Shown: positions 1 through 10,800 of the stretch, piece after piece | Layout: every line of letters starts with the position of its first letter | Numbering within the stretch: position 1 is the first letter of the stretch | Source: UKL13-2 sp038321965 | Lineage (GTDB): Bacteria > Pseudomonadota > Gammaproteobacteria > Burkholderiales > Usitatibacteraceae | NCBI GenBank assembly: GCA_038321965.1 | Contig: JBBQFL010000011.1 | Location: forward strand, 27,422 to 91,421 | Reading direction: 5' to 3' | DNA length: 64,000 nt | Position numbers and translations under genes: made by a program | Notes under the pieces: model-generated | Seen by the model: only the letters and a program-made list of their open reading frames with translations | Database searches by the model: none | Told to the model about the DNA's origin: nothing

Positions 1-2
1 CC

Positions 3-347
3 AGCAGAAAGCATCTTTTCATTTGCCTGACTGATCCGGCCGGTGACGCCAAGGAAACCTTGATGGTTTCTATCTCCACATTGCGCGATGGATTTCCTGC
101 CGATGAAACTTGTCGGCTTTTCGAGGATGATCACCAGTTCATCAAGCATAAGAGTTTTGTCGACTATCGCAGCGCAAGAATCATCGCGGCCGAAACGCTA
201 GTCAAAGGCGTAAACCAGGGCCAGCTAATTGCGATGGAAACGCTTGAATCATCGGTGTTCGCTCGCGTTTGTTATGGGCTTACTCAATCGCCACTTGCCG
301 CGCCCAAGTTTCTTGAGTTTTATCGGATTGCGACAGGGCATGACTAG
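3..347 (+). CDS. Conserved hypothetical protein, 5' end outside window
   Basis: The reading frame is open from the first codon of the window, so the true start lies upstream. A TTG at 60 and an ATG at 63 are in frame, but the residues before them (KHLFICLTDPAGDAKETL) look coding and continuous with the rest. The visible part is about 114 residues and ends in FYRIATGHD. It has the look of a small conserved cytoplasmic protein often found in accessory regions (DPxG...K near the N-terminus, DHQFIKHKSFVDY in the middle). I cannot name a Pfam family or a function. The stop codon at 345-347 overlaps the end of a short open frame on the other strand. Confidence 0.6.
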   Translation, partial: SRKHLFICLTDPAGDAKETLMVSISTLRDGFPADETCRLFEDDHQFIKHKSFVDYRSARIIAAETLVKGVNQGQLIAMETLESSVFARVCYGLTQSPLAAPKFLEFYRIATGHD

Positions 348-523
348 GCTTTGTTGCAGGCGGGTCGTGCCCTGAAATTCCAGCCTTTGTAGCCGACGGC
401 TTTGAGCGATTCAACATCCGGCGCGTTGATGGGAAGCGGTTCAGTCACAACCAGGTGTATAACGCCATCCGGCGGGCATTTCTGGGCAAAATGCCGCCAG
501 ACGCCTCGCCAATACTGGAGTTT
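344..523 (-). pseudogene. Possible gene remnant without a start codon
   Basis: Fifty-nine codons are open on the minus strand between a TAA at 524-526 and a TAG at 344-346. The translation (for example PDGVIHLVVTEPLPINAPDVE, then KAVGYKGWNFRARPAC, one part shown after the other) has a protein-like composition, but there is no ATG and only an internal GTG or CTG. It lies directly after yceH on the same strand. It could be the 3' end of a deleted gene, or chance. I do not recognise the family. Confidence 0.25.
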
Positions 524-549
524 TTACGATTTATGCGGGCAATCGGCGC

Positions 550-1218
550 CTACTCAAACTGCTTCTTAAACGTCGCCAGCTCTTCCGTCAACCAATTCAC
601 TTCGCGCCTGAGCGCTGAAACTTCCGCTTCCAAATGCGCCACGCGATCATCGCCCGCACCTTCGACCACGTTCCCGCCGACGTTCATGCCCGATGCAATC
701 TCCGCGCGTTCCACGGCCATCGCACCAGACAGCAGATGCGCCCAGCGCGATTCCTTTGTGCCGGGTGCGCGCGGCAATTGCATCGCGAGCGGCGGCTCAT
801 TCTGCGCGAGATCGTCAAGTGAGCGCTCTACGCTATCAACCGAGGCAAACGGATACATGCGCGCCGAACGCTGACGCAGCTCGCCGCAGGTCTGCGGGCC
901 GCGCAGCAACAGCAAGGTCAGCAACGACAGCTTGGCATCATCGAGAGAAAACACTTCGGCGAGCCGATGCTGATATTTGGCGACACGGCTGGCAGCTGGA
1001 TAGTAGGTATTCGCGAGATTATTCTGCTGCAGGCGTGTGAGGCAGGATTCGACAGTTTCTTCACCCAGGCTCATCACCGGCTCGCGATTGCTTAGCTGAT
1101 TGCAGGCGTTGACCACGCCATTGAGAGACAGCGGGTAAACATCTGGTGTGAGAGACGCTTTTTCGGCGAGCACGCCCAACACGCGGGCTTCAAACGGTGA
1201 GAGATTAAGTTCGATCAT
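550..1218 (-). CDS. yceH: YceH family protein (DUF480)
   Basis: This 222-residue protein begins MIELNLSPFEARVLGVL, the typical N-terminus of the YceH/DUF480 family. The fold expected for the family is two winged-helix domains. The C-terminal 30 residues (AHLEAEVSALRREV onward) form a predicted coiled coil. An upstream in-frame extension to 1488 exists, but it has low-complexity shadow character and would run back across the amidase start, so the ATG at 1218 is preferred. The molecular role of the family is not established; winged-helix structure suggests nucleic-acid binding, which is inference. It is divergent from the amidase gene, with about 100 bp between the two starts. Confidence 0.88.
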   Translation of the reverse strand: MIELNLSPFEARVLGVLAEKASLTPDVYPLSLNGVVNACNQLSNREPVMSLGEETVESCLTRLQQNNLANTYYPAASRVAKYQHRLAEVFSLDDAKLSLLTLLLLRGPQTCGELRQRSARMYPFASVDSVERSLDDLAQNEPPLAMQLPRAPGTKESRWAHLLSGAMAVERAEIASGMNVGGNVVEGAGDDRVAHLEAEVSALRREVNWLTEELATFKKQFE

Positions 1219-1315
1219 GTATGAAGAGTATGGCGTGCAAGACATACAGTCAAGGCGGGCAGCAGCTGAGGACTGGCCGCTATAATTATTGATCAGACAT
1301 TCTGGACACGCACAA

Positions 1316-2920
1316 ATGAATCGAAGAGACTTCATGCAACTTGGGGCGCTGGTAGGCGCGATTGGGAGCGGACCTGCCATGGCAGCGAGCACAACATCAA
1401 CGCGGGGACTCAACATCGTCGAAGCGAGCGTTGCCGATTTGCAGGCGGCGATGCAATCGGGCAAGACCACATCGCAAAAGCTGGTCAAGCTCTATCTGGC
1501 ACGCATCCGCGCCATCGACAAAGCCGGGCCGCGGATCAATTCGGTCATCGAGTTGAATCCCGATGCCCTATCGATTGCCAAGTCGCTCGATGCCGAGCGT
1601 AAGGCCAAGGGACCGCGTGGACCCTTGCACGGCATTCCCATTCTGCTCAAGGACAATATTGCAACCGCCGATAAAATGCAGACAACGGCGGGGTCTTTGG
1701 CCTTGTTGGGCGTGAAGCCTCCTCGAGATGCGTTTGTGGTGAAGAAACTGCGCGAGGCGGGTGCCGTGATTATGGGAAAAACCAATCTCAGCGAATGGGC
1801 CAATATGCGTTCGACGCGGTCCACCAGCGGCTGGAGCGGGCGCGGCGGCTTGACGAAAAATCCTTATGCGCTGGATCGCAACACCAGCGGTTCAAGTTCC
1901 GGCTCTGGTGCTGCCATTGCAGCCAGCCTTGCGGCGATTGCGGTCGGTACTGAAACCGATGGCTCCATTGTTTCCCCAGCACAGGTGAGTGGTTTGGTCG
2001 GCATCAAGCCAACGTTGGGTTTGATTAGCCGCAACGGCATTATTCCCATTGCGCATTCGCAGGATACTGCCGGGCCGATGGCGCGCAGCGTCGCTGATGC
2101 GGCAGCTTTGCTTACCGCCATGGCGGGTGCGGATGCGCGAGACGCCGCCACACTTGATCCCCTGATGAAAGCCCTCGACTACAGCCAGTTTCTCGATATC
2201 AACGGTCTCGCGGGCGCCCGCATCGGTGTGGTGCGCGGCAATTTCGGTGGGCGCAACGACTTGGTATCTGCTGTCGTGGAAGAAGCGCTGAAAGTACTCG
2301 CTGCAAAAGGTGCGATTCTGGTTGATCCGGTTGAAGTGCCGAATACCGCCAAGTATGCGCAGACCGAATATGAGGTGCTCATTTATGAATTGAAGGCTGA
2401 TATCGCGGCCTATCTGGCAGAGTTTGCGCCGGGCGCCAGCATCAAGTCGCTAAAAGACATCATCGATTTCAACGAGAAAAACCGTTCGAGTGAGCTGCCT
2501 TTCTTCGGCCAGGAACACTTCCTGCGCGCCGAAGGAAAAGGCGGATTGGACAGCAAAGAGTATCTGGACGCACTCGCCAACAATTTGCTTTACTCGCGCG
2601 CCGAGGGTATCGACAAGGTAATGAAGGAGCACAAGCTCGACGCACTGGTTGCGCCGTCGGGCGGACCCGCCTGGCTGACCGATTTCATCAAGGGTGACGC
2701 CAGTGGCGGAGGGTTTACTTCTCCTGCCGCGGTGGCAGGTTATCCGCATGTGACGGTGCCCGCCGGCAACGTGTACGGACTACCCTGTGGCATCTCGTTC
2801 GTAGGCTCGGCATGGAGTGAGCCCACCTTGATCCGGATTGCGTATGCCTTCGAGCAGGCGACAAAACACCGGCGCGCACCTACCTTTGCCAGGTCACTCA
2901 ACCGAGTTACTGTCGCCTGA
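1316..2920 (+). CDS. Exported amidase (amidase signature family)
   Basis: A 534-residue amidase signature enzyme, which hydrolyses carboxylic amides with a Ser-cisSer-Lys triad. The triad is visible with family spacing: Lys112 in ILLKDN, Ser193 in the GSSSGSG glycine-serine stretch, and the nucleophile Ser217 in ETDGSIVSPA. The N-terminus MNRRDFMQLGALVGAIGS carries a twin-arginine (Tat) type signal ending near AMA-AS, so the enzyme probably acts in the periplasm. The ATG at 1316 is chosen because it puts the RRDF motif at the extreme N-terminus; a TTG at 1289 is possible but would precede the signal with nine residues. The physiological substrate (peptide amide, aryl amide or other) cannot be read from the sequence. 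Confidence 0.9.
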   Translation: MNRRDFMQLGALVGAIGSGPAMAASTTSTRGLNIVEASVADLQAAMQSGKTTSQKLVKLYLARIRAIDKAGPRINSVIELNPDALSIAKSLDAERKAKGPRGPLHGIPILLKDNIATADKMQTTAGSLALLGVKPPRDAFVVKKLREAGAVIMGKTNLSEWANMRSTRSTSGWSGRGGLTKNPYALDRNTSGSSSGSGAAIAASLAAIAVGTETDGSIVSPAQVSGLVGIKPTLGLISRNGIIPIAHSQDTAGPMARSVADAAALLTAMAGADARDAATLDPLMKALDYSQFLDINGLAGARIGVVRGNFGGRNDLVSAVVEEALKVLAAKGAILVDPVEVPNTAKYAQTEYEVLIYELKADIAAYLAEFAPGASIKSLKDIIDFNEKNRSSELPFFGQEHFLRAEGKGGLDSKEYLDALANNLLYSRAEGIDKVMKEHKLDALVAPSGGPAWLTDFIKGDASGGGFTSPAAVAGYPHVTVPAGNVYGLPCGISFVGSAWSEPTLIRIAYAFEQATKHRRAPTFARSLNRVTVA

Positions 2921-3105
2921 CTTGCATTTGGTTACAATTTCCCGGGCTTCGCCAGCTAACCAGATGGATTGCGGCCTGTCGTATCCTGCACAATCGCGTG
3001 CTTGGGATCTGCTACACATTGCCACACATCGAGTCCTGCTCCTCCCGTAGACTAGGCCGCTTCCTGTAGCCAGTGTTTCGGGCACTCTGACCTGAACAAA
3101 AAAAC

Positions 3106-4725
3106 ATGAACAAATCCGATAGCGCCCCTATGAACGCATGGCGGCGCCAGCCGCGTTGGCTCAAAGTGCTCTTTCCGCTGCTGGTGCTTACCGCCATCGG
3201 TGCGAGTATTTGGTGGTATTTGTCGCCATCCGCTGCCGATGCGGCCAAATCGGCTGATCCCACGAAGGCTGGTGCCGCCGCTGCTGCTGCGCCCGGCAAA
3301 GGGTCAGGCAGTGGCCGCTTTGGTGGCTTCGACCCTAATCGTTTGCAACCGGTGCTCGCGTCTCCTGCGCGGCTGGGTGAGCTTAACGTCGTACAAAACG
3401 GTCTCGGCACCGTCTCCGCGTTACGCGTGGCAACCGTAAAGGCGCGCGTCGACGGCTTGTTGCAAGCCGTACTTTTCCAGGAAGGTCAAATCGTCAAGGC
3501 GGGCGATGTACTCGCCGAAATTGATCCCAAGCCGCTGCAGGTACAACTCGCCCAGGTTGAAGGCCAGTTGGCGCGTGATCAGGCGCAACTCAATAACGCC
3601 AAGCTCGATCTCGAACGCTACCGGGTATTGCTGGCGCAGGATTCCGTGGCCAAGCAACAACTCGATAGCCAGGAGTCACTGGTGCGGCAATTTGAAGGCA
3701 CGGTCAAAGTGGATCAGGCGCAGGTGGACAACGCCAAACTACAGCTTTCCTATACACGTGTTACCGCCCCAATATCCGGCCGTCTCGGCCTGCGACTGGT
3801 TGATGCTGGCAATATAATCCGCTCCTCAGACACGCTGGGCTTGGTGGTCATCACACAGATCGATCCGATCACGGTCGTATTTACCATCCCGCAAGACAAT
3901 CTGCAGCGCGTATTACAGCGCTTGAAGGCGGGCGAAAAACTGGGTGTGGACGCCTGGGATCGCGAACAGAAAAACAAGCTCGCCGTCGGCACCTTGATTA
4001 CCGTGGACAACCAGATCGACACAGCGACAGGCACTATCAAGCTGAAGGCACAATTTCCGAATCCGGACGGGCTGCTTTTCCCGAATCAGTTTGTCAATGT
4101 ACGCATGGTGGTCGAGTCCAAGAAAGACGCCATCATCATCCCGATGGCAGCCATTCAGCGCGGTGCGCAGGGCACCATCGTTTACGTCGTCAAGGAAGAC
4201 AAGACCGTGACGTTGCGGCCGGTAAAAATGGGCGCTGTTGAAAATGACAACGTGGCCATCGATTCCGGTCTCAAGCCGGGTGAAATGGTGGTTACGGACG
4301 GTATCGACCGATTGCGTGAGGGTGCAAAAGTCGAAGTGACGACACCTTTCGTGCCACGTCCACGTGGACCCGGCGGCGGGGATCCTTCCAGGCGCGGCAA
4401 CAAGCCGGGCAAAGGCGATCCAGCACAAACTGCACCCGTGCCGGCCGCAGCACCAACGGGCACAGCCCCAGCCGCGCCAGCGCCCGCTACCGGCAAACCT
4501 GGGGGCGACAAACCCGCTTCCGGCCCAGCCAACGCGCCCAAGCCAGCGGCCGCCGAACCGGCCAAGCCGGCTTCCGGTCCGACCGAGCCGCCACCACGAG
4601 GCGCTGGATGGCGCGACATGAGCGATGAGCAAAAGGCTGAGCTCCGTAAAAAAATGGAAGGCATGAACGACGAGCAGAAGGCGGAGTTCCGCAAGAAAAT
4701 GCGTGAACGCGCGCAAAACCAGTAG
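3106..4725 (+). CDS. mdtA: RND efflux periplasmic adaptor (MdtA-like)
   Basis: Membrane fusion protein of a tripartite multidrug exporter, 539 residues. A single N-terminal membrane anchor (about 19-40, WLKVLFPLLVLTAIGASIWWY) is followed by the barrel-sandwich half (VDGLLQAVLFQEGQIVKAGD), a helical hairpin (about 145-215) and the beta-barrel domain. Compared with MdtA it has a C-terminal extension of roughly 110 residues: a Pro/Ala/Gly-rich linker, then two near-identical charged units, DEQKAELRKKM and DEQKAEFRKKM. It is first in an operon, with mdtB starting 6 bp after its stop. The 185 bp upstream (2921-3105) presumably holds the promoter. The family assignment is firm; substrates are unknown. 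Confidence 0.9.
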   Translation: MNKSDSAPMNAWRRQPRWLKVLFPLLVLTAIGASIWWYLSPSAADAAKSADPTKAGAAAAAAPGKGSGSGRFGGFDPNRLQPVLASPARLGELNVVQNGLGTVSALRVATVKARVDGLLQAVLFQEGQIVKAGDVLAEIDPKPLQVQLAQVEGQLARDQAQLNNAKLDLERYRVLLAQDSVAKQQLDSQESLVRQFEGTVKVDQAQVDNAKLQLSYTRVTAPISGRLGLRLVDAGNIIRSSDTLGLVVITQIDPITVVFTIPQDNLQRVLQRLKAGEKLGVDAWDREQKNKLAVGTLITVDNQIDTATGTIKLKAQFPNPDGLLFPNQFVNVRMVVESKKDAIIIPMAAIQRGAQGTIVYVVKEDKTVTLRPVKMGAVENDNVAIDSGLKPGEMVVTDGIDRLREGAKVEVTTPFVPRPRGPGGGDPSRRGNKPGKGDPAQTAPVPAAAPTGTAPAAPAPATGKPGGDKPASGPANAPKPAAAEPAKPASGPTEPPPRGAGWRDMSDEQKAELRKKMEGMNDEQKAEFRKKMRERAQNQ

Positions 4726-4731
4726 GCTGGC

Positions 4732-7700
4732 ATGAACCCGTCACGCCTGTTTATCCTGCGCCCAGTAGCGACCTCGCTACTGATGGTCGCAATCCTGCTC
4801 GCAGGTTTTCTCGGTTACAAACAGCTGCCGCTGTCGGCGTTGCCGGAAGTTGACTACCCGACCATTCAAGTCATCACGCTTTATCCGGGGGCCAGTCCGG
4901 ATGTGGTGACTTCCGGTATCACCGCACCGCTGGAGCGTCAGTTCGGACAGATGCCGGGCTTGAAGCAGATGTCCTCAACCAGTTCGGGTGGGGCATCGGT
5001 CATCACGTTGCAATTTGAATTGTCGCTATTGCTCGATGTCGCTGAGCAACAAGTGCAAGCGGCAATCAATGCAGGCAGCAATTTGTTGCCAACCGATTTG
5101 CCCGCGCCGCCGACCTACAGCAAAGTGAATCCGGCAGATGCACCGATCCTGACTATCGGCGTAACGTCAAAAACGATGCCGATGCCGCGCGTGCAAAATT
5201 TGGTGGACACGCGCATCGCGCAGAAAATTTCGCAGTTGCCCGGCGTTGGTTTGGTCACGTTGTCCGGTGGCCAACGGCCCGCTGTGCGGGTACAGGTAAA
5301 TCCAAAGGCGCTCGCCGCGACTGGTATTGGTTTGGATGATGTGCGCACTGCCATCGGTGCTGCCAACGTCAATCAAGCAAAGGGCAGCTTCGACGGCCCG
5401 GCTCGCGCTTACACCATTGACGCCAATGATCAACTGAAGTCGGCCGTCGAGTATCGGGCAATCGTTATTGCTTATAAGGGTGGCGCGCCGATCTACCTGA
5501 CCGACATCGCAGACGTGATTGAAGACGCCGAGAACGTCAAGCTTGCCGCCTGGATGAATGACACACCGTCGATCATTCTGAACATCCAGCGCCAGCCCGG
5601 TGCCAACGTGATCGAAGTCGTGGATCGCGTCAAACAATTGCTACCGGGTCTGGCGGCGCAATTGCCGGCATCTGTCGAGTTGATGGTATTGACGGATCGC
5701 ACGGTAACCATCCGCGCCTCGGTGAATGACGTCAAGTTCGAACTGATGTTGTCCGTTGCGCTGGTGGTCATGGTGATATTCCTGTTCCTGCGTAATGTCG
5801 CGGCGACAATCATTCCTAGCGTCGCGGTGCCGCTGTCATTGGTAGGTACGTTCGGCGTCATGTATCTGGCCGACTATTCGCTCAACAATCTTTCGCTCAT
5901 GGCATTGACCATCGCCACCGGCTTTGTGGTCGACGACGCCATCGTCATGATCGAGAATATTGCGCGCTACATTGAAGAAGGTGACTCGCCGCTGGAGGCC
6001 GCACTCAAAGGCTCGGAGCAGATCGGCTTCACCATCATTTCGCTCACGTTCTCGCTGATCGCCGTGCTGATTCCCTTGCTGTTCATGGGCGATGTGGTCG
6101 GGCGCCTGTTTCGTGAATTCGCCATCACCCTCGCCGTGGCGATCCTGATTTCAGCGGTCGTGTCATTGACGCTGACGCCAATGATGTGCGCGCGTCTGCT
6201 CAAACACACGCCTGAAGAAAAGCAGGGACGTTTCTACAGAGTTACCGGTCGTTGGTTCGAACACATCATCGCGCGCTACGGCATCATGCTCAATTGGGTG
6301 CTGGACCGGCAGGCGCTCACATTGCTGGTCGCAATCGGTACGCTGGCGCTGACGGTGCTGCTTTACATTCTGGTGCCCAAGGGTTTTTTCCCATTGCAGG
6401 ATACCGGTGTTATTCAGGGAATTTCGGAAGCGCCGCAGTCGGTCTCGTTTGCCAGTATGTCCCAGCGGCAACAGGCATTGGCACAGGTGGTCCTTGAGGA
6501 TCCGGCAGTGGAAAGCGTGTCGTCGTTCATCGGCGTCGATGGTATCAACACCACGCTAAACAGTGGCCGCATGCTGATCAATCTGAAGCCTCACAATATG
6601 CGCACCGCCAGTGCCGCTGGCGTGATCGAGCGTATGAAACCGCGTCTCGATAAGCTCGAAGGTATCAAGCTTTACATGCAGCCGGTGCAGGATCTGACCA
6701 TCGAAGACCGCGTCAGCCGTACCCAATACCAGTTCACGCTGGAGGACGCCAATTCGGAGGAGCTAAGTCTGTGGACACACAAAATTGTCGACAAACTGGC
6801 TACCTTGCCGCAGCTTGCCGATGTGGTGTCGGATTTGCAGGATCAGGGCTTGCAGGCATATCTCAATATTGATCGCGACACCGCCGCGCGGCTGGGCGTA
6901 ACAGCTGCATCGATCGACAACGCGCTTTACAACGCGTTTGGCCAGCGGCTCATTTCCACGATCTTCACCCAAACCAGCCAGTACCGTGTGGTGTTGGAGG
7001 TGAAGCCGGAATACAAGCTGGGGCCGCAGGCGCTCAATGACATTTACGTCAGTTCATCGACCGGTCAGCAGATCCCGATTTCATCCGTCGCGAAGGTGAT
7101 CGAAAAGCCGGCATCGCTTGCCATCAACCACATCGGGCAGTTTCCGGCTACAACCATCTCCTTCAATCTCGCCAGCGGCTACTCGCTCGGAGATGCGGTC
7201 GACGCCATCGAGAAAACCGAACGCGAGATGGGCGTGCCCGCCAGCATACGTACCGGCTTTCAGGGCGCTGCATTGGCGTTTCGCGCATCGCTAACCAATA
7301 CCTTGTTGCTGATCCTTGCTGCCATTGTCACCATGTACATCGTACTGGGTGTGCTTTACGAGAGCTACATTCATCCGGTGACGATTCTCTCAACCTTGCC
7401 GTCGGCCGGTGTTGGCGCGTTGCTGGCGTTGCTATTGACGGGAAACGATGTCGGCATCATCGCCATCATCGGTATCATCCTGCTGATCGGTATTGTGAAG
7501 AAAAACGCGATCATGATGATCGACTTCGCGCTCGATGCGGAGCGGCGGCTGGGCATGGCGCCGCGTGAGGCGATTTATCAAGCCTGTCTGTTGCGGCTGC
7601 GGCCCATTCTGATGACGACCATGGCAGCGCTGCTGGGTGCATTGCCGTTGATGCTGAGCACGGGTGTGGGTTCGGAATTGCGACAGCCACTTGGTATCGT

Positions 7701-7851
7701 CATGGTCGGCGGCCTGATCGTGTCGCAGGTATTGACGTTATTCACCACGCCCGTCATTTACCTCGCCTTTGATCGCCTGGCAGCGCGTTTCAACAAGCGC
7801 GATGATTCCGGGCAGTCCGTAGTCCGCGCCGCCGGTACGTCCGGAGATTAA
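4732..7851 (+). CDS. mdtB: RND multidrug efflux permease (MdtB-like)
   Basis: An inner-membrane proton-drug antiporter of 1039 residues, normal length for the HAE1 group of RND pumps. It starts SRLFILRPVATSLLMVAILLAG (TM1), typical of MdtB. The proton-relay aspartates are present in TM4 as Asp401-Asp402 (GFVVDDAIVMIEN). Conserved LTLTPMMCARLL, GILLLIGIVKKNAIMMIDFA and LRLRPILMTTMAA segments confirm a complete protein. MdtB and MdtC act together as a heteromultimer in Enterobacteria. The next permease starts at the base after the stop codon, so the two are almost certainly co-translated. Confidence 0.93.
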   Translation: MNPSRLFILRPVATSLLMVAILLAGFLGYKQLPLSALPEVDYPTIQVITLYPGASPDVVTSGITAPLERQFGQMPGLKQMSSTSSGGASVITLQFELSLLLDVAEQQVQAAINAGSNLLPTDLPAPPTYSKVNPADAPILTIGVTSKTMPMPRVQNLVDTRIAQKISQLPGVGLVTLSGGQRPAVRVQVNPKALAATGIGLDDVRTAIGAANVNQAKGSFDGPARAYTIDANDQLKSAVEYRAIVIAYKGGAPIYLTDIADVIEDAENVKLAAWMNDTPSIILNIQRQPGANVIEVVDRVKQLLPGLAAQLPASVELMVLTDRTVTIRASVNDVKFELMLSVALVVMVIFLFLRNVAATIIPSVAVPLSLVGTFGVMYLADYSLNNLSLMALTIATGFVVDDAIVMIENIARYIEEGDSPLEAALKGSEQIGFTIISLTFSLIAVLIPLLFMGDVVGRLFREFAITLAVAILISAVVSLTLTPMMCARLLKHTPEEKQGRFYRVTGRWFEHIIARYGIMLNWVLDRQALTLLVAIGTLALTVLLYILVPKGFFPLQDTGVIQGISEAPQSVSFASMSQRQQALAQVVLEDPAVESVSSFIGVDGINTTLNSGRMLINLKPHNMRTASAAGVIERMKPRLDKLEGIKLYMQPVQDLTIEDRVSRTQYQFTLEDANSEELSLWTHKIVDKLATLPQLADVVSDLQDQGLQAYLNIDRDTAARLGVTAASIDNALYNAFGQRLISTIFTQTSQYRVVLEVKPEYKLGPQALNDIYVSSSTGQQIPISSVAKVIEKPASLAINHIGQFPATTISFNLASGYSLGDAVDAIEKTEREMGVPASIRTGFQGAALAFRASLTNTLLLILAAIVTMYIVLGVLYESYIHPVTILSTLPSAGVGALLALLLTGNDVGIIAIIGIILLIGIVKKNAIMMIDFALDAERRLGMAPREAIYQACLLRLRPILMTTMAALLGALPLMLSTGVGSELRQPLGIVMVGGLIVSQVLTLFTTPVIYLAFDRLAARFNKRDDSGQSVVRAAGTSGD

Positions 7852-10800
7852 GTGAATATCTCCGAGCCCTTTATCCGCAGGCCAGTCGCGACCACGCTGC
7901 TCACACTTGGCGTCACGCTGGCGGGCGCAATTTCATTCACGCTGTTACCGGTTTCGCCGCTACCCCAGGTGGATATTCCCACTATTTCGGTATCGGCTTC
8001 GCTGCCAGGCGCCAGCCCTGAAGTGATGGCGGCAACCGTGGCGACGCCGCTGGAGCGGGCGCTGGGCCGTATTGCCGGGGTGAATGAGATCACCTCGCAG
8101 TCTTCGCTTGGGAACGCGCGCATCACCCTGCAATTCGATCTGAACCGCAGTGTTGACGGTGCGGCGCGCGATGTGCAGGCGGCGATTCAGGCCGCCCGCA
8201 GCGAACTGCCATCGAGCTTGCCGAATAATCCAACCTACCGAAAAGTAAATCCGGCAGATGCGCCGTCGATCATCCTGGCGATGACATCCGATACGCTCAC
8301 GCAGGGGCAGATTTACGACGCAGCTTCAACCGTTGTCGCGCAGAAGATTTCGCAGGTGGCAGGTGTAGGGCAAGTCATCGTCGGTGGCAGCTCTTTGCCG
8401 GCAGTACGGGTTGAACTCAATCCCACCACGCTAAACAAATACGCCATCAGTTTCAGTGAAGTGCGCGCGGCAATTACCGCGAACAACGCCAATCGGCCCA
8501 AGGGCATTGTGGAAGACGGCGAAAAGAGCTGGCAGATTTACGCCAATGACCAAGCCAAGACGGCGGCCGATTATCTTCCCGTGATCGTCGCTTATCGCAA
8601 TGGCGCAGCCGTTCGATTGTCCGATGTAGGTGACGTGGTCGATTCGGTGCAGGATTTGCGAAACGCCGGGATTACCAACGGCAAGCCATCAGTCGTTTTA
8701 CTCGTCACCACGCAGCCCAACGCCAACATTATCGAAACCGTGGATCGGGTATTGGCCATGGTGCCGGAATTGCGCGCGTCGATTCCCGCATCGGTCAATC
8801 TGAACGTTGTGATGGAGCGCACCACCACCATCCGCGGGAGTCTGCGTGAGGCAGGACGAACGATGGTGATCGCCGTCGCACTGGTGATCATGGTGGTATT
8901 CATGTTCCTGCGTAACGTTCGTGCGACGCTGATTCCAGCGGTTGCGGTGCCGGTTTCGCTGATCGGCACTTTCTCGTTCATGTATCTGTTTGGGTACAGT
9001 CTCGACAACCTTTCGTTGATGGCATTGACCATCGCAACCGGCTTTGTGGTTGATGACGCAATCGTGGTGCTTGAAAACGTATCTCGGCATCTTGAGAAGG
9101 GTGTTGCGCCATTTGAGGCAGCGCTCAAAGGCGCGCGTGAGGTGAGCTTCACGGTGGTATCGATGAGTCTTTCGCTGATCGCGGTATTCATTCCCATTTT
9201 GCTCATGGGCGGGATCATCGGTCGTTTTTTCCGCGAGTTTGCGGTGACGCTGTCGATTGCCATCATGGTGTCACTCGTCGTCTCATTGACGACAACACCG
9301 ATGATGTGCGCACGCCTGTTGCATGCCCGTCGACCCGATGAGGAAAAGAAGCCGGGACGCATATCGCGTTGGACCGATGCGGCAATTGGCCGCGTCAACA
9401 AGGTCTACGAAGTAACCCTGGCCTGGGCACTCAGGTTTCCGTTCCTGGTGTTCCTGACGTTGATTGCAGCTATCGGACTGAATGTTTATCTGTACATCAT
9501 CGTGCCAAAAGGGTTTCTGCCGCAGCAGGACACCGGACGCATCATGGGTTTCATTCAGGCAGACCAGAGCATTTCATTCCAGGCGATGCGCGGCAAGCTC
9601 ACCGAGTACGTGGACATTGTCATGACCGATCCTGCAGTGGAAAATGTCGTCGCCTTTACCGGCGGCGGGCAGCGCAATGGCGGGCAGATGTTCATGTCCT
9701 TGAAGCCTCTCAAGGAGCGCGATGCCTCTGCCGATGCCATTGCCGCACGCCTGCGCCTCAAGCTCGCCAAGGTGGCTGGCGCCAATTTGTTTTTGACCCC
9801 TGCGCAGGATTTTCGTGGCGGTGGCAGGCAATCCAATGCAGGCTACCAGTTCACGCTGCAAGGCGATGATGTCACCGAGCTGCGAAAGTGGACGCCGCTA
9901 CTGCAGAACGCCTTGCAGGATGTACCCGAGCTGACTGACGTCAACAGCGACCAGCAGGTCAAGGGGTTGCAAATGACGCTGGTGATCGATCGCGCGACAG
10001 CATCGCGGATGGGCGTGACACCAGCGATGATCGACACCGCCCTGTATCTGGCGTTCGGGCAGGCGCAGGTGTCGACGATTTATTCAGCGCTCAATCAATA
10101 TCGTGTCGTGATGGAAGTCGCGCCCGAGTATTGGCAAAGCCCGGAAGCGTTGAATGGCATTTATGTGCTGTCGCCGATACGCGGACAGGTACCGTTGTCG
10201 GCGTTTTCGCGCTACGAACCAACCACAGCCGCATTGGCCGTAAATCATCAGGGACAGTTTGCCGCATCAACGGTGTCGTTCAATCTTGTAGAGGGCATAT
10301 CGCTATCTACGGGTATCCAGAAAATTCGCGACACCATGGCGCGTATCGGCGTACCGACCAGTATTACCGGCAGCTCACAAGGTACCGCACGCATATTCCA
10401 GCAAGGGTTGGACAATCAGCCATGGCTGATCCTCGCTGCACTGTTCACGGTCTATATCGTGCTGGGTGTGTTGTATGAAAGCTACATTCATCCCATCACG
10501 ATTCTCTCCACGCTGCCGTCGGCAGGCGTGGGTGCATTGCTGGCGTTGTTGGCGGCGGGGAGCGAGTTGTCCATCATCGCCTTGATCGGCGTGATATTGC
10601 TGATTGGCATCGTCAAAAAGAACGCAATTCTCATGATCGACTTTGCGATATCGGCCGAGCGCAACGAAGGCAAGTCCGCGCATGATGCTATTTTTGAGGC
10701 CTGCATGTTGCGCTTTCGGCCCATCATGATGACGACGATGGCGGCTTTGCTGGGCGCCGTGCCGCTCGCCATTGGCTATGGCGATGGTGCAGAGCTGCGT

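Noticed and set aside
3913..4716. A 267-codon minus-strand frame inside mdtA.
   Set aside because: It is a shadow of a clear RND adaptor gene and has a His/Arg-rich, unprotein-like composition.
8592..9401. A 269-codon minus-strand frame inside mdtC.
   Set aside because: Antisense to conserved transmembrane segments; Ser/Thr/Arg-rich without domains.
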